Assembly (NCBI GenBank): GCA_032117595.1
Contig: JAULYZ010000017.1
Coordinates: 121,283-185,282 of the forward strand
Direction of reading: 5' to 3'
Length of the DNA stretch: 64,000 nucleotides
DNA from: WLJO01 sp032117595
GTDB lineage: Bacteria > Actinomycetota > Acidimicrobiia > Acidimicrobiales > Ilumatobacteraceae
Under the pieces are notes generated by a model. It did no database searches, was not told where the DNA came from, and saw only the letters and a list, made by a program, of their open reading frames with translations. The stretch's first letter is position 1; every line of letters starts with the position of its first letter. Both the position numbers and the translations under genes were made by a program. Shown piece by piece: positions 49,584 through 58,535 of this stretch.

Positions 49584-50213
49584 ATGACCCACGACCACCG
49601 CAACCAGAACGGCGACGACCAGAACAGCAACGACTCGGAGAGCGAGCACGACGACGACTCGTGCACGTGCCTCGACATGAACGGGATGCGGCGGCTCTAC
49701 CGCATCGCACTGGCCGACTCGCGGCTCGGGCGCGGCGGGATCCTCTGGCCCCGGGTTGCGGCCGTGGTGGACGCGGCGTTCATGCTCGGCGACCCGGTCC
49801 ATGCGAGCGACCCCGAGGGTGACCCCGACACGCACGAGGTCTATGCAGACACGGCAGTGGGCACGTGGGCCGACCTCATCTCTGCGATGTTCGAGTCCCT
49901 CGGGCTGCAGGAGGGCGAGCAGCACGAGGGTGTCATGCGGCTCAGCGAGGTGCAGGTGCGCGAGGTCGTCGGGAACCGGCTCATCGAGGAGTTCGAGTCC
50001 GAGGCCTCCGACGACGACGCGTACGTCAGCGAGGTGCAGTTCGCGGAGATCATCAACCAGGAGTTCGGGGTGACCATCCCGGTGGGCACCCCGGCGTCAC
50101 CGACCGTCACACGTGACAGCACCCGGTCGATCGACTGGGAGCGGGTCGACTTGATGGTGCGGCTCATCCACGCGCGGCTGGCGGAATTCCCGTGGGAACA
50201 CGAACCGTTCTGA
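49584..50213 (+). CDS. Uncharacterised acidic protein
   Basis: A 209-residue strongly acidic protein. The N-terminus is hydrophilic (NQNGDDQNSNDSESEHDDD). The middle (GRGGILWPRVAAVVDAAFMLGDP) is hydrophobic enough for a buried helix but not a membrane segment. FESEASDDDAYVSEVQFAEIINQEFGV and WERVDLMVRLIHARLAEFPWEHEPF close the chain. Start ATG 49584 is the best of several in-frame choices because the longer frame crosses the VWA gene in antisense. No family is recognised. Confidence 0.55.
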   Translation: MTHDHRNQNGDDQNSNDSESEHDDDSCTCLDMNGMRRLYRIALADSRLGRGGILWPRVAAVVDAAFMLGDPVHASDPEGDPDTHEVYADTAVGTWADLISAMFESLGLQEGEQHEGVMRLSEVQVREVVGNRLIEEFESEASDDDAYVSEVQFAEIINQEFGVTIPVGTPASPTVTRDSTRSIDWERVDLMVRLIHARLAEFPWEHEPF

Positions 50214-50248
50214 CCTGGCCCCGACCCCAACCCCGCTGATCTGGCGTG

Positions 50249-50401
50249 TCAGTTCAGCCCGAGCTCGCTCGCAAACGCTGCGTGTCCCACGAGGGTGAAC
50301 GCCGAGATCGCGCGCCCGACGCCTACGTAGGCCAGACGTCGGTCGAATGACTCGGTGGGCACCACCAGCACCACGTGGTCGTACTCGCGGAACGCTCTTC
50401 G
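50249..50401 (-). pseudogene. Remnant of the C-terminus of a UvrD/HelD-type helicase
   Basis: Fifty codons on the minus strand read AFREYDHVVLVVPTE, then RRLAYVGVGRAISAFTLVGH and a stop. This is the last helicase block of UvrD-like superfamily 1 proteins, where the pattern is EFDHVVVxxP followed by LYVALTRAxxxLTLVG. No start codon, no upstream helicase sequence and a stop just before it mark it as a truncated fragment. It fills a 318-bp gap that otherwise holds nothing clear except the leader of the next gene. Confidence 0.6.
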
Positions 50402-50531
50402 TCATTTGCGAGTTCGCCGAGGGGGAAATCCTCGGGCACCAGTACTCCCACGGCGCCTCCATTTCGACGATGGCTACCGCCCTATTGTGCGCCATTCGCC
50501 AATTGGCTGCCGCTCCCGGCATGCTGGGAGG

Positions 50532-50942
50532 GTGTCGCAGCCGCAGATGATGCAACTCGACGGTGCCGGAGCCGGAGCGCTGGTGACCATCCTCGGCATC
50601 GTGCTGGATCAGGTGAACCTCGCTGACGCCGAGGGATATCGCACCAGCTGGAACGTGGAGCATCTCCTCGACCTGGACACCCGCTTCCATGCGGTCTGGC
50701 CCGAGCTCACCGGCTCGTGGGCCGGTTTCCCCATGGGCGATGTGCCCGCCGATGAGTCACGCATGTTCGAGATGCACATCGAGGATGCCGAACTGCTGCT
50801 GGCAGGAATGGCCTTCACCGAGATGGCGAGCGCCGAGCTGCCGTGGTTCGACATGGTGCAGTGGACGAGCGACTTCGTGGCAGAGCAGCTGCGGGGCCTG
50901 TGGCCCGACGAGGTGTGGCGCGGGCGTGCCGGGGGCCGCTGA
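50532..50942 (+). CDS. Uncharacterised small protein
   Basis: A protein of up to 136 residues (VSQPQMMQLDGAGAGALV..., WNVEHLLDLDTRFHAVWPEL, LPWFDMVQWTSDFVAEQLRGLW). It is rich in Trp, Leu and acidic residues, with no signal peptide. The start is uncertain: GTG 50532 sits against a GGGAGG, ATG 50547 is 15 nt past it. It is single, between a helicase remnant and a toxin-antitoxin pair. No family is recognised. Confidence 0.45.
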   Translation: MSQPQMMQLDGAGAGALVTILGIVLDQVNLADAEGYRTSWNVEHLLDLDTRFHAVWPELTGSWAGFPMGDVPADESRMFEMHIEDAELLLAGMAFTEMASAELPWFDMVQWTSDFVAEQLRGLWPDEVWRGRAGGR

Positions 50943-51031
50943 CCCGGTGGCCATTGCGCCGCGTCTGCGGACGCTGGACCGGTACGGGCCCCAGGTGCCG
51001 GATTCGGATCGACGCAGGCCGGCTCAGTCAA

Positions 51032-51055
51032 TGTGGACACATCAGTTGTTACTGT
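51032..51055 (+). promoter_or_regulatory. Promoter and operator candidate of vapBC
   Basis: TACTGT (51050-51055) ends 6 nt before ATG 51062, so the mRNA should be leaderless. Just upstream is the palindrome TGTGGACACA (51032-51041), a plausible site for the antitoxin to repress its own gene. Confidence 0.45.
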
Positions 51056-51061
51056 GACTAC

Positions 51062-51322
51062 ATGGATGTCGGGGTTCGCGAACTCAAGCAGCACCTCTCG
51101 GAACACCTCAGGCGCGTCGCCGAGGGCGAGGTCATCCGGGTGACCGACCGCGGGGTACCCGTTGCCCTCATTACGCCGATTGCTGCGGGTGATCCGTTGC
51201 AGCGGGGCATCGACGAGGGCTGGATCCGGCCGCCGCAGCGGACCGGGATGCTCGGGGCCGTCGAACGGGCGAAGGGAAAGCGACTGATCACCGATGTTCT
51301 CGCCGAGGATCGTGGCGAGTGA
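51062..51322 (+). CDS. vapB: Phd/VapB-type antitoxin
   Basis: An 86-residue antitoxin. It begins MDVGVRELKQHLSEHLRRVAEGEVIRVTDRGVPVALI, the Phd/YefM DNA-binding fold. The C-terminal half, RPPQRTGMLGAVERAKGKRL, is the toxin-neutralising tail. The start is ATG 51062, fixed by the -10 element. The stop shares bases with the toxin start (GTGA), giving coupled translation. Confidence 0.9.
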   Translation: MDVGVRELKQHLSEHLRRVAEGEVIRVTDRGVPVALITPIAAGDPLQRGIDEGWIRPPQRTGMLGAVERAKGKRLITDVLAEDRGE

Positions 51323-51723
51323 CCACCTATGTGGACTCGAGCGCGCTGCTCAAGCTGTATGTGCAGGAGGCGGACTCCAACGATGCGGTCGAGATACTCA
51401 ACGCAGACCCCGTTCTCGTCACGTCCTGGTTGACGCACGTGGAGGTTCGGCGCAACCTCGCTCGGCTGCTCGACGGTGTGGCTCTGCGTCGGGCCCAAGA
51501 CGTCTTCGAGCGTGACCTCGACCTCATGTCGATGGTGAATCCCGACGAACGCATGTGGCGGGCCGCAGCGGAGATCGCGGAACACCTCAGCGTGCGCACG
51601 CTCGACGCAATCCACCTCGGGACTGCGCAGTACTTGCGGATCCCCAACCTCACGTTCTGCACCTTCGACCTGCGGCAGGGGCAGGCAGCGCGACAACTCG
51701 GTCTGCACGTTCTCGGCTGCTGA
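51319..51723 (+). CDS. vapC: VapC toxin, PIN-domain ribonuclease
   Basis: A 134-residue PIN-domain RNase. The acidic metal ligands are in place: D6 in TYVDSSALLKLY, E42 in HVEVRRNL, D96 in TLDAIHLGTAQ, and D117 in CTFDLRQG. Related VapC toxins cut tRNA or rRNA; the target here is unknown. Start GTG 51319. Confidence 0.92.
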   Translation: MTTYVDSSALLKLYVQEADSNDAVEILNADPVLVTSWLTHVEVRRNLARLLDGVALRRAQDVFERDLDLMSMVNPDERMWRAAAEIAEHLSVRTLDAIHLGTAQYLRIPNLTFCTFDLRQGQAARQLGLHVLGC

Positions 51724-51772
51724 CCGATCGCACATCGCGCCCATACGACCCCGAAAATGGTGTCACACCCCT

Positions 51773-51783
51773 GACCTAAGGTC
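51773..51783 (+). promoter_or_regulatory. Palindrome over the -10 element of the recCBD operon
   Basis: GACCT and AGGTC flank one base and overlap the hexamer TAAGGT (51777-51782), which ends 10 nt before ATG 51793. A repressor bound here would block the promoter. It is a candidate only. Confidence 0.35.
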
Positions 51784-51792
51784 CACCCCACG

Positions 51793-54700
51793 ATGCTCAC
51801 CCTGCACCACGCCGACGAACTCGAACCGCTGCTGGACTCCCTCGCGACGCTGCTCGACAAGCCGCTGGACGACCCGTTCATCGCAGAAGTAGTGGCCGTT
51901 CCCTCCGCCGGCATGGCCGATGCGGTGATGGCCGCGCTCGGCACGCGCCTTGGCTCCACGGGCCGCGGGGACGGCATCGTGGCGAACGTCGATTTCCTGT
52001 TCCTCGGGCAGTTCGTCCAGCGTGCCCTCGGCGACACCGAGCGCACCGCAGACCCGTGGGCCATCGATCAGCTCACGTGGGCAGTGCTCCACGTGATCGA
52101 CGCGAACCCGGCGCTGCTCCCGTGGGTCGGTGAGAGCACGAGCGGTACGGCAACCGGGCCGTCGCGTGATCCGTGGGCACTCGCACGCCGCATCGCCGAT
52201 CTGTTCGATCAGTACGCCTCCCAGCGCCCCTCGCTCATCCGCGCATGGGCCGAGGGCTTGGACACCGACGGCACACGACTGGCCGACGAAACCTTCGCCC
52301 CACTCGATGCGAGCCACAGCTGGCAGGCCAACCTGTGGCGCGCAGTGCGCCAGCACCTCGGTGTCCCGAGCCCGCCCGAGCGCCTGCCGCAGCAGTTGGA
52401 GCCACAGCTGCCCCCGCGGGTTGCCGTATTCGGCATCGGCTCCGTGCCCTACACACTGCTGTCCACGTTGCGTTCCCTCGCCAAGGTGCGAGACGTGCAC
52501 GTGTTCCTACGCCACCCGTCACGCGTGGCATGGAACTCGTCGCCTCACCGCTTGGCGGGCGGTCTGCAGGTGCGCTCCGGCCTGAACGTCACGTCGCACA
52601 TCAACCACCCGCTGCTTGCATCGTGGGGGCGGCCTGCGCTGGAGGCCCGTGCACTGTTGGGCGGGCTCACCGACGTCGTCGAGGTCGCAGAGTCCCGCAA
52701 GAGCGAGCCCACCACACTGCTCGGCCATCTGCAGCACGGCATCCGCCACGACGTTGCGCCCACCGCAGTCACCGCCAAACCGGACGACACCATCCAGGTG
52801 CACGCCTGCCACGGTGCCTTCCGTCAGCTCGAGGTGCTGCGCGACGCGCTCGGCCACGCGTTCGTCGCCGATCCCACGCTCCAGGCACACGAGGTCCTCG
52901 TGCTGTGCCCCGATCTCGAGACCTTTGCGCCGCTCGTCGAGTCCGTACTCAATCGCGGTGGGCTACCGGTCCCCGTGCGCGTCGGCGATCGCTCGCTCAC
53001 CACCGAGGACCCGCTCGCCTCCGTCCTGCAGGCAGCACTCGAGCTCGTCGAGGGTCGCGCCACGCTCACGCAGGTGCTGTCGCTCGCACAGACCGAACCC
53101 GTGCGCACACGTTTCGGCTGGGAGGCCGACCAGATCGGCAAGATTGCCGGGTGGTGCACCACCCTGGGCACGCGCTGGGGCCTGCTGCCGGAACACCGCG
53201 TGCGCTGGGGCATCCCCGGCGAGGTACAGGGCGGAACGTGGCGAGCCATGAGCGACCGACTGCTCGCCGGGGCCGCAATGCCCGCCCCGGTAGACCGCGC
53301 CGTACTCGGCGACGTCGTCCCCTTCGACGACATGGGGTCAGAAGACGTGCTCCTCGCCGGTGCCATGGCCGATTTCCTCGCACGGCTCGTGTGGTTGCAC
53401 GGGGCCATTGCGGAATCGAAGCCGATCTCCGATTGGGTCGATGTGCTGCACACAGCGGTAGACCACTTCTGCGCTGTCGGCCGAGACGAGCACTGGCGCA
53501 TCGCCGTGCTCCACAACATCTTGGACAACATCCGTGCCGCCGCCGGGCCGAGCGCCGTGCTGCTCAGTGCCACCGACATCAAGGCCGTGCTCGCCAACCA
53601 CCTGTCCGAGCGCCCCGGCCGCCTGCGCCTGCGCACCGGTGCCGTCACCGTCACATCGCTCATCCCGCTGCGCGGTGTCAGTGCGCGCGTGATCTGCATC
53701 CTCGGTCTCGACGATGGCGTGGTGCGCACGGGCAGTTTCGACGGTGACGACGTGCTCGGCCTCCGCCCGTGCGTCGGAGAGCGCCACCCGCGCTACGAGA
53801 GCCGTCATCTCCTCCTCGACGCCGTGCTCGCCGCGCAGGATCGGCTCCTCATCACCTGCAACGGTGCAGACCTCACCACCAACAAGGACATCCCGTTCAC
53901 GGTGGCGCTGGCCGAGTTGATGGATGCCGTGACGGTGTTGGGTGTGCGCCCGGTCAAGCACCCTCGCCACGGGTTCCATGAGCGTGCGCTCGTGCCGGGT
54001 GCGCTCGGTGCCGACCAGCCGTTCACCTTCGACCCCGACATGCTCGAGGCCGCTCAGGTTCATCGCGGGTCCGTCGAGAGCGCCTCGGATTGGGCGCTGC
54101 CACCCCGGCCCATCGAGCGTCTCGATCTCGACCACGCCGTGAGTGCGCTGGTGAACCCGAGCCGCGTCTACCTGCGTGATCGCCTCGATATCCGCCTGCC
54201 CGGCGAGGTGGAGACACTGGACGATGGCCTGCCCATCAGCCTGGACCCACTCGACCTCAGCGCGCTCGGTCGGGCACTGCTCGCCGCCCGCCGGGAGGGC
54301 GTGGACTACGACGAGTGGCAGGCCACGGCCCGCATCACGGGCACGCTGCCCCCCGGCGACCTCGCTACCGCTGCACTCACCAACGTCATCAGTGACGTGA
54401 AGGACTTCGAGGCGGTGCTCGCTGCGTGCGGCGTCACGGAACCGGCACGCGAGGAACGGGAGATCGACCTGTCGCTCGAGGTGCCGGTGGGCGCATCGGT
54501 GAGCACCGTGCAGTTCTCCGGAACAGTGACCGGCCTGAAGGGGACGCTGCTCGTCGAGACGCGCTACACGCGGCCGCGGGACTCGCAACGTCTCGGACTC
54601 GCACTGCGCCTCGCCGCCCTGCAGGTGCAGTTCCCGAACGACGACTGGTCGGCGCTGCTCGTCACCCGCAAGGAGGACGATGACGCCAAGGAAACCCCGG

Positions 54701-55092
54701 TCACCAGCATGCGCTTCGTCGGAACCGGGGCCGAGCGTGTGGAGCGGGCGCATCGGTTCCTCGTGCGTGCCGTTCAGGTCGCCGAGTGGGCACAGCGAGA
54801 TGCCGTCCCGCTGTTCGAGCGGGCGTCAGCCTCCATCGCCGAGCGCAAGTGGGGTACTGCGGACAACCAGCTCATCGCCGACCTGCAGGACGATTCGGTG
54901 CGGTTCCTGTGGGGAGATTCCTCGCTCGACGACCTTCGTGATACGCCGATGCGTCACACCGACCCGGCTGAGTTGCGTTCACTCGGTAGCGAGGGGCGGG
55001 CGGTTGCCACCGCCGATTGGGTGTGGGGGCTGTTCGACGAGGTGATCGACACCGATGGTGCAGCAGCGGACGAAGGAGGTGACGACGAATGA
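51793..55092 (+). CDS. recC: Exodeoxyribonuclease V subunit gamma
   Basis: The Chi-scanning subunit of the RecBCD helicase-nuclease for double-strand break repair. It is 1099 residues, the usual size. The front, LTLHHADELEPLLDSLATLL and VPSAGMADAVMAALGTRLG, and QVHACHGAFRQLEVLRDAL mark the RecC fold, an inactive helicase. ILGLDDGVVRTGSFDGDDVLGLRP and RHPRYESRHLLLDAVLAAQDRL are further conserved blocks. It overlaps recB as ATGA. The order recC-recB-recD is that of other actinobacteria. Confidence 0.96.
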   Translation: MLTLHHADELEPLLDSLATLLDKPLDDPFIAEVVAVPSAGMADAVMAALGTRLGSTGRGDGIVANVDFLFLGQFVQRALGDTERTADPWAIDQLTWAVLHVIDANPALLPWVGESTSGTATGPSRDPWALARRIADLFDQYASQRPSLIRAWAEGLDTDGTRLADETFAPLDASHSWQANLWRAVRQHLGVPSPPERLPQQLEPQLPPRVAVFGIGSVPYTLLSTLRSLAKVRDVHVFLRHPSRVAWNSSPHRLAGGLQVRSGLNVTSHINHPLLASWGRPALEARALLGGLTDVVEVAESRKSEPTTLLGHLQHGIRHDVAPTAVTAKPDDTIQVHACHGAFRQLEVLRDALGHAFVADPTLQAHEVLVLCPDLETFAPLVESVLNRGGLPVPVRVGDRSLTTEDPLASVLQAALELVEGRATLTQVLSLAQTEPVRTRFGWEADQIGKIAGWCTTLGTRWGLLPEHRVRWGIPGEVQGGTWRAMSDRLLAGAAMPAPVDRAVLGDVVPFDDMGSEDVLLAGAMADFLARLVWLHGAIAESKPISDWVDVLHTAVDHFCAVGRDEHWRIAVLHNILDNIRAAAGPSAVLLSATDIKAVLANHLSERPGRLRLRTGAVTVTSLIPLRGVSARVICILGLDDGVVRTGSFDGDDVLGLRPCVGERHPRYESRHLLLDAVLAAQDRLLITCNGADLTTNKDIPFTVALAELMDAVTVLGVRPVKHPRHGFHERALVPGALGADQPFTFDPDMLEAAQVHRGSVESASDWALPPRPIERLDLDHAVSALVNPSRVYLRDRLDIRLPGEVETLDDGLPISLDPLDLSALGRALLAARREGVDYDEWQATARITGTLPPGDLATAALTNVISDVKDFEAVLAACGVTEPAREEREIDLSLEVPVGASVSTVQFSGTVTGLKGTLLVETRYTRPRDSQRLGLALRLAALQVQFPNDDWSALLVTRKEDDDAKETPVTSMRFVGTGAERVERAHRFLVRAVQVAEWAQRDAVPLFERASASIAERKWGTADNQLIADLQDDSVRFLWGDSSLDDLRDTPMRHTDPAELRSLGSEGRAVATADWVWGLFDEVIDTDGAAADEGGDDE

Positions 55093-58000
55093 GTGGATTG
55101 GATCTCGAGGGCGCCCTCCCGCTGTCCGGCCGCATGGTGGTGGAGGCCAGCGCCGGTACCGGCAAGACCTACTCCCTCACGGCGCTCGTCGTTCGCTACG
55201 TCGCCGAACGCGGCCTCGCTGCGTCGGATCTGCTGGTGGTCACGTTCACTCGGGCCGCTGCGGCCGAACTGCGCGACCGCACGCGCAGGGCGCTGTTCGA
55301 TGCACGCCAGGTTCTCGCCACCGGTGAGGCACCCGACAACTGGATGCAGGCACTGCTCACCACGCCCGGCGAGATGCAGGAGCGCCGTCGAAACATCGAG
55401 GCGGCCATTGCCTCCTTCGACGACGCCACCATCTCCACCATTCATGGGTTCTGCCAGCAGGCGCTGCGCCAGCTCGGCCTGCGTTCGGGGGCACGCCTCG
55501 GCAGCGACCTTGCCGAGAATGCTGCCGATGTGGTGGACGAGGTCTGCCGCGATCTGGTGGTGCAGCGGCTGGTCGCCCAAGTCGACGCCCTCTCGTGGCC
55601 CGATATCTCCCGCAATGTTCCCGCAGCCGTGCTCAAGCGACTGAAGGAGGCCGTGACGGCGCTGCTCAACAACCCGGGCGCGGTCGCAGCACCCGCCCCC
55701 GGCCTCGCCATGCCGAGCAGCAAGGATTCAGCAGAGCGGCTCACGGCATGGACCGAGGTCGTCGATGAAGCCGTGCGTCGTGTGCGCGAGCGCCGCACCG
55801 AGCGCCACGAGCTGGGCTACGACGACCTCGTCACGCAGTTGCGCGATGCGGTGGTCGACCCGGTACACGGTGTCGAGGCACGCAGCATGCTGCAGTCCCG
55901 CTATCGCCTCGTGCTCGTTGACGAGTTCCAGGACACGGACCCGGTGCAGTGGCAGATCTTCGACCACGCGTTCTCGGGACCGGAGAGCAGCAGCATGGTC
56001 ATCACCGTCGGTGACCCCAAACAGGCCATCTACCGATTCCGCGGTGCCGATGTCCACGCGTACCTGCGGGCAACCGAGGGCGTCGCGAAGCAGGAACTGC
56101 TCAAGAACTTCCGCAGCGACCGAGATCTCGTGAACGCAACGCTCGGGTTGATCGGTGGCGTCCATCTCGGCGACCCGCGTATTGCCGTCACCCACGTGGA
56201 GACGCCAGAGTCGGCACCGCAGCGCGCGCTGCCGAAGGCGGCACCGCTACAGATCCGTTGGGTACCGCGCCACGCAGAGCTGCTCGGCGGCAAGGAGCCC
56301 ACCACGTACCGCAAGCGCGCCAAGCGCACGATCGGCACACCGCTCAGCAGCCCGGTCGCCAGGCGCTCCATCCTCGGTGATCTCGTTCGCAGTGTGGTCG
56401 ACATGCTCGAACAGGAGCCGCTCGCACCGGGCGACATCGCCGTACTCGTTCCCACACACGCCACCGCAGAGCAAGTGGTGCGGGCACTGCAGCAGGCAGG
56501 CGTCCCCGTGGTGCGCACGCGCACGGGCAGTGTGTTCGCCACCGAGGCCGCGCAGCAGTGGCGATTGCTGCTCGCTGCGCTCGAGCGCCCCTCGTATGCG
56601 CCGTTCGTGCGGGCTGCCGGACTCGGCGTGTTCCTACACGAGGAGCCACATGCACTGGACCCCGATGCGTCCGGGTCCGTCGAGTGCGTGTCGTTGCTGC
56701 AACAGCGGTGCGCCCAGTGGGCCGATGCGCTGGCCGACCACTCCATACTCACGTGGTACCACCGCATCCGCTCTCAGAGCGGTGTGGTGCAGCACCTGCT
56801 CGCCAACCTCAGCGGGGAGCGTGAGCTCACCGATCTCGACCACATCGCCGAGCTGCTCGCTGCAGAACTGCCGGGCACCGGGCACTCGCCGTCCGCCGTA
56901 CGCCGCAGCCTCGAGCAGTTCATCAGCGAGGCCGATGGTGCAGAGGACGGTCCGCAGATGCGCCGCATCGACTCCGACGCGCAGGCCGTCCAGGTCACCA
57001 CGCTGCACGCCAGCAAGGGCCTGCAGTACCCGGTGGTGCTGCTGCCGTTCTCGTGGAACCGCAAACGATTGCGCGGGCCGCTCATCTACAACGGGCCGGA
57101 CGGTCGCGTGATCGACGTCGCCACCAAGCAGGGCTGGAACGGCGGCATCCCCGAGGACTCCGTCAAGGGGCGTGACCATCGCTCCAGCGTGGAGCGTCGC
57201 GGTGACGACCTCCGGCTGCTCTATGTGGGGCTCACCCGTGCCCAGCACCGCACCATCGTGTGGTGGGCGGCGGGCGACGACACCGCAAAGGGCGCGCTCA
57301 CCACCGTGCTCTTCGACCGTGACGAACACGGCGAGCCCCTCAACACCGAACCGAAGTTGCTGGGCCCGCGCGGTGGAATTTCGCCGGAGATCCCGTCGTT
57401 CGAGCCCACCGACGATGAGGTGCGGGCCGCGCTCGGCGCCATCGCCGACCGCTCGCCCGGGCTGATCGACGTGTCCACCGTCCCGGCGCGAACGCCCGTA
57501 CAGCGGTGGGCCGGCACCGGGGAGACTGCCAGCACGGTCGAACTCGCCATCGCAGATCCGGGCGGTCGCACGGCGGTGGACACCGCCTGGCGGCGCTGGT
57601 CGTTCTCGGGTGTTCTGCGCACGCGCAACGAGCCGTGGGCACCGATGCCGGTGCATGTGCCGCCCGTGACCGGTGGCCACGACGAACCCGGTACCGACGA
57701 CGACACCGAACTCGGCGCGGCGTCCGTCGCCGTACCCCTCGCCGAGGTGGCCGCGGGCACGGCGTTCGGCACACTCGTGCACGAGGTATTCGAGCACTAC
57801 GACCCGACGAGCGACGATCTCGAGGCCGAGCTTGCTGCGGTGGTGGCCGAGGCACTGCGTCGTCATCGCCTGCCGGTGGATCCGGCGGTGCTGGCACGTG
57901 GTCTCGTGCTCGCCGCCACCACGCCGCTCGGCCCGTTGGCCGATGGCTTGCGTCTCGCCGACATCGGACGTCCTCACCGCCTTGCCGAGCTCGAGTTCGA

Positions 58001-58535
58001 CCTACCGCTCGCCGACGAGCGCATTCACGCCGCCGACATCGGCCATGTCCTGCTCGACACGCTTCCCGATGGTGACGTGATGCGCCCCTATGCGGCCGAC
58101 CTCGCCGGCGGGCGCTTCGACGTGGACCTTGCCGGCTACCTCACCGGTTCCATCGACGCCGTGCTGCGCATCCCGTCGGTCGACGGTCATCGCTATGTGG
58201 TGGTCGACTACAAGACGAACCGGTTGCACGCGCGTGGCGCCGCCGACCCACTGGCGGCGTACCGCCCGGACCTGCTCGTGGATGCCATGGAGCACAGCGA
58301 CTATCCACTGCAGGCACTGCTGTACAGCGTGGCGCTGCATCGTTATCTGCGTTGGCGCCTGCCCGGCTACCGGCCCGAGGACCACCTGGGAGGCATCGCG
58401 TACCTGTTCGTGCGCGGCATGGTGGGGCCGAGCACGCCCGTGTACCAGGGCGTGCCGCACGGCGTGTTCGCATGGAAGCCGCCTGCCGCAACCGTTGTTG
58501 GGCTCGAGGAACTATTCGGGGGTCGTGCAGCATGA
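55089..58535 (+). CDS. recB: Exodeoxyribonuclease V subunit beta
   Basis: The 3'-5' helicase and nuclease subunit, 1148 residues. Walker A is EASAGTGKTYSLTAL (starting at E19). Walker B and later motifs are VDEFQDTDPVQW, VGDPKQAIYRFRGAD, TTLHASKGLQYPVVLLP and LLYVGLTRAQHRTIVWW. The C-terminal nuclease core is GSIDAVLRI, VVDYKTNRL and YPLQALLYSVALHRYL, with the Asp, Asp and Lys of the active site in place. It overlaps recC upstream and recD downstream. Confidence 0.97.
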   Translation: MSGLDLEGALPLSGRMVVEASAGTGKTYSLTALVVRYVAERGLAASDLLVVTFTRAAAAELRDRTRRALFDARQVLATGEAPDNWMQALLTTPGEMQERRRNIEAAIASFDDATISTIHGFCQQALRQLGLRSGARLGSDLAENAADVVDEVCRDLVVQRLVAQVDALSWPDISRNVPAAVLKRLKEAVTALLNNPGAVAAPAPGLAMPSSKDSAERLTAWTEVVDEAVRRVRERRTERHELGYDDLVTQLRDAVVDPVHGVEARSMLQSRYRLVLVDEFQDTDPVQWQIFDHAFSGPESSSMVITVGDPKQAIYRFRGADVHAYLRATEGVAKQELLKNFRSDRDLVNATLGLIGGVHLGDPRIAVTHVETPESAPQRALPKAAPLQIRWVPRHAELLGGKEPTTYRKRAKRTIGTPLSSPVARRSILGDLVRSVVDMLEQEPLAPGDIAVLVPTHATAEQVVRALQQAGVPVVRTRTGSVFATEAAQQWRLLLAALERPSYAPFVRAAGLGVFLHEEPHALDPDASGSVECVSLLQQRCAQWADALADHSILTWYHRIRSQSGVVQHLLANLSGERELTDLDHIAELLAAELPGTGHSPSAVRRSLEQFISEADGAEDGPQMRRIDSDAQAVQVTTLHASKGLQYPVVLLPFSWNRKRLRGPLIYNGPDGRVIDVATKQGWNGGIPEDSVKGRDHRSSVERRGDDLRLLYVGLTRAQHRTIVWWAAGDDTAKGALTTVLFDRDEHGEPLNTEPKLLGPRGGISPEIPSFEPTDDEVRAALGAIADRSPGLIDVSTVPARTPVQRWAGTGETASTVELAIADPGGRTAVDTAWRRWSFSGVLRTRNEPWAPMPVHVPPVTGGHDEPGTDDDTELGAASVAVPLAEVAAGTAFGTLVHEVFEHYDPTSDDLEAELAAVVAEALRRHRLPVDPAVLARGLVLAATTPLGPLADGLRLADIGRPHRLAELEFDLPLADERIHAADIGHVLLDTLPDGDVMRPYAADLAGGRFDVDLAGYLTGSIDAVLRIPSVDGHRYVVVDYKTNRLHARGAADPLAAYRPDLLVDAMEHSDYPLQALLYSVALHRYLRWRLPGYRPEDHLGGIAYLFVRGMVGPSTPVYQGVPHGVFAWKPPAATVVGLEELFGGRAA

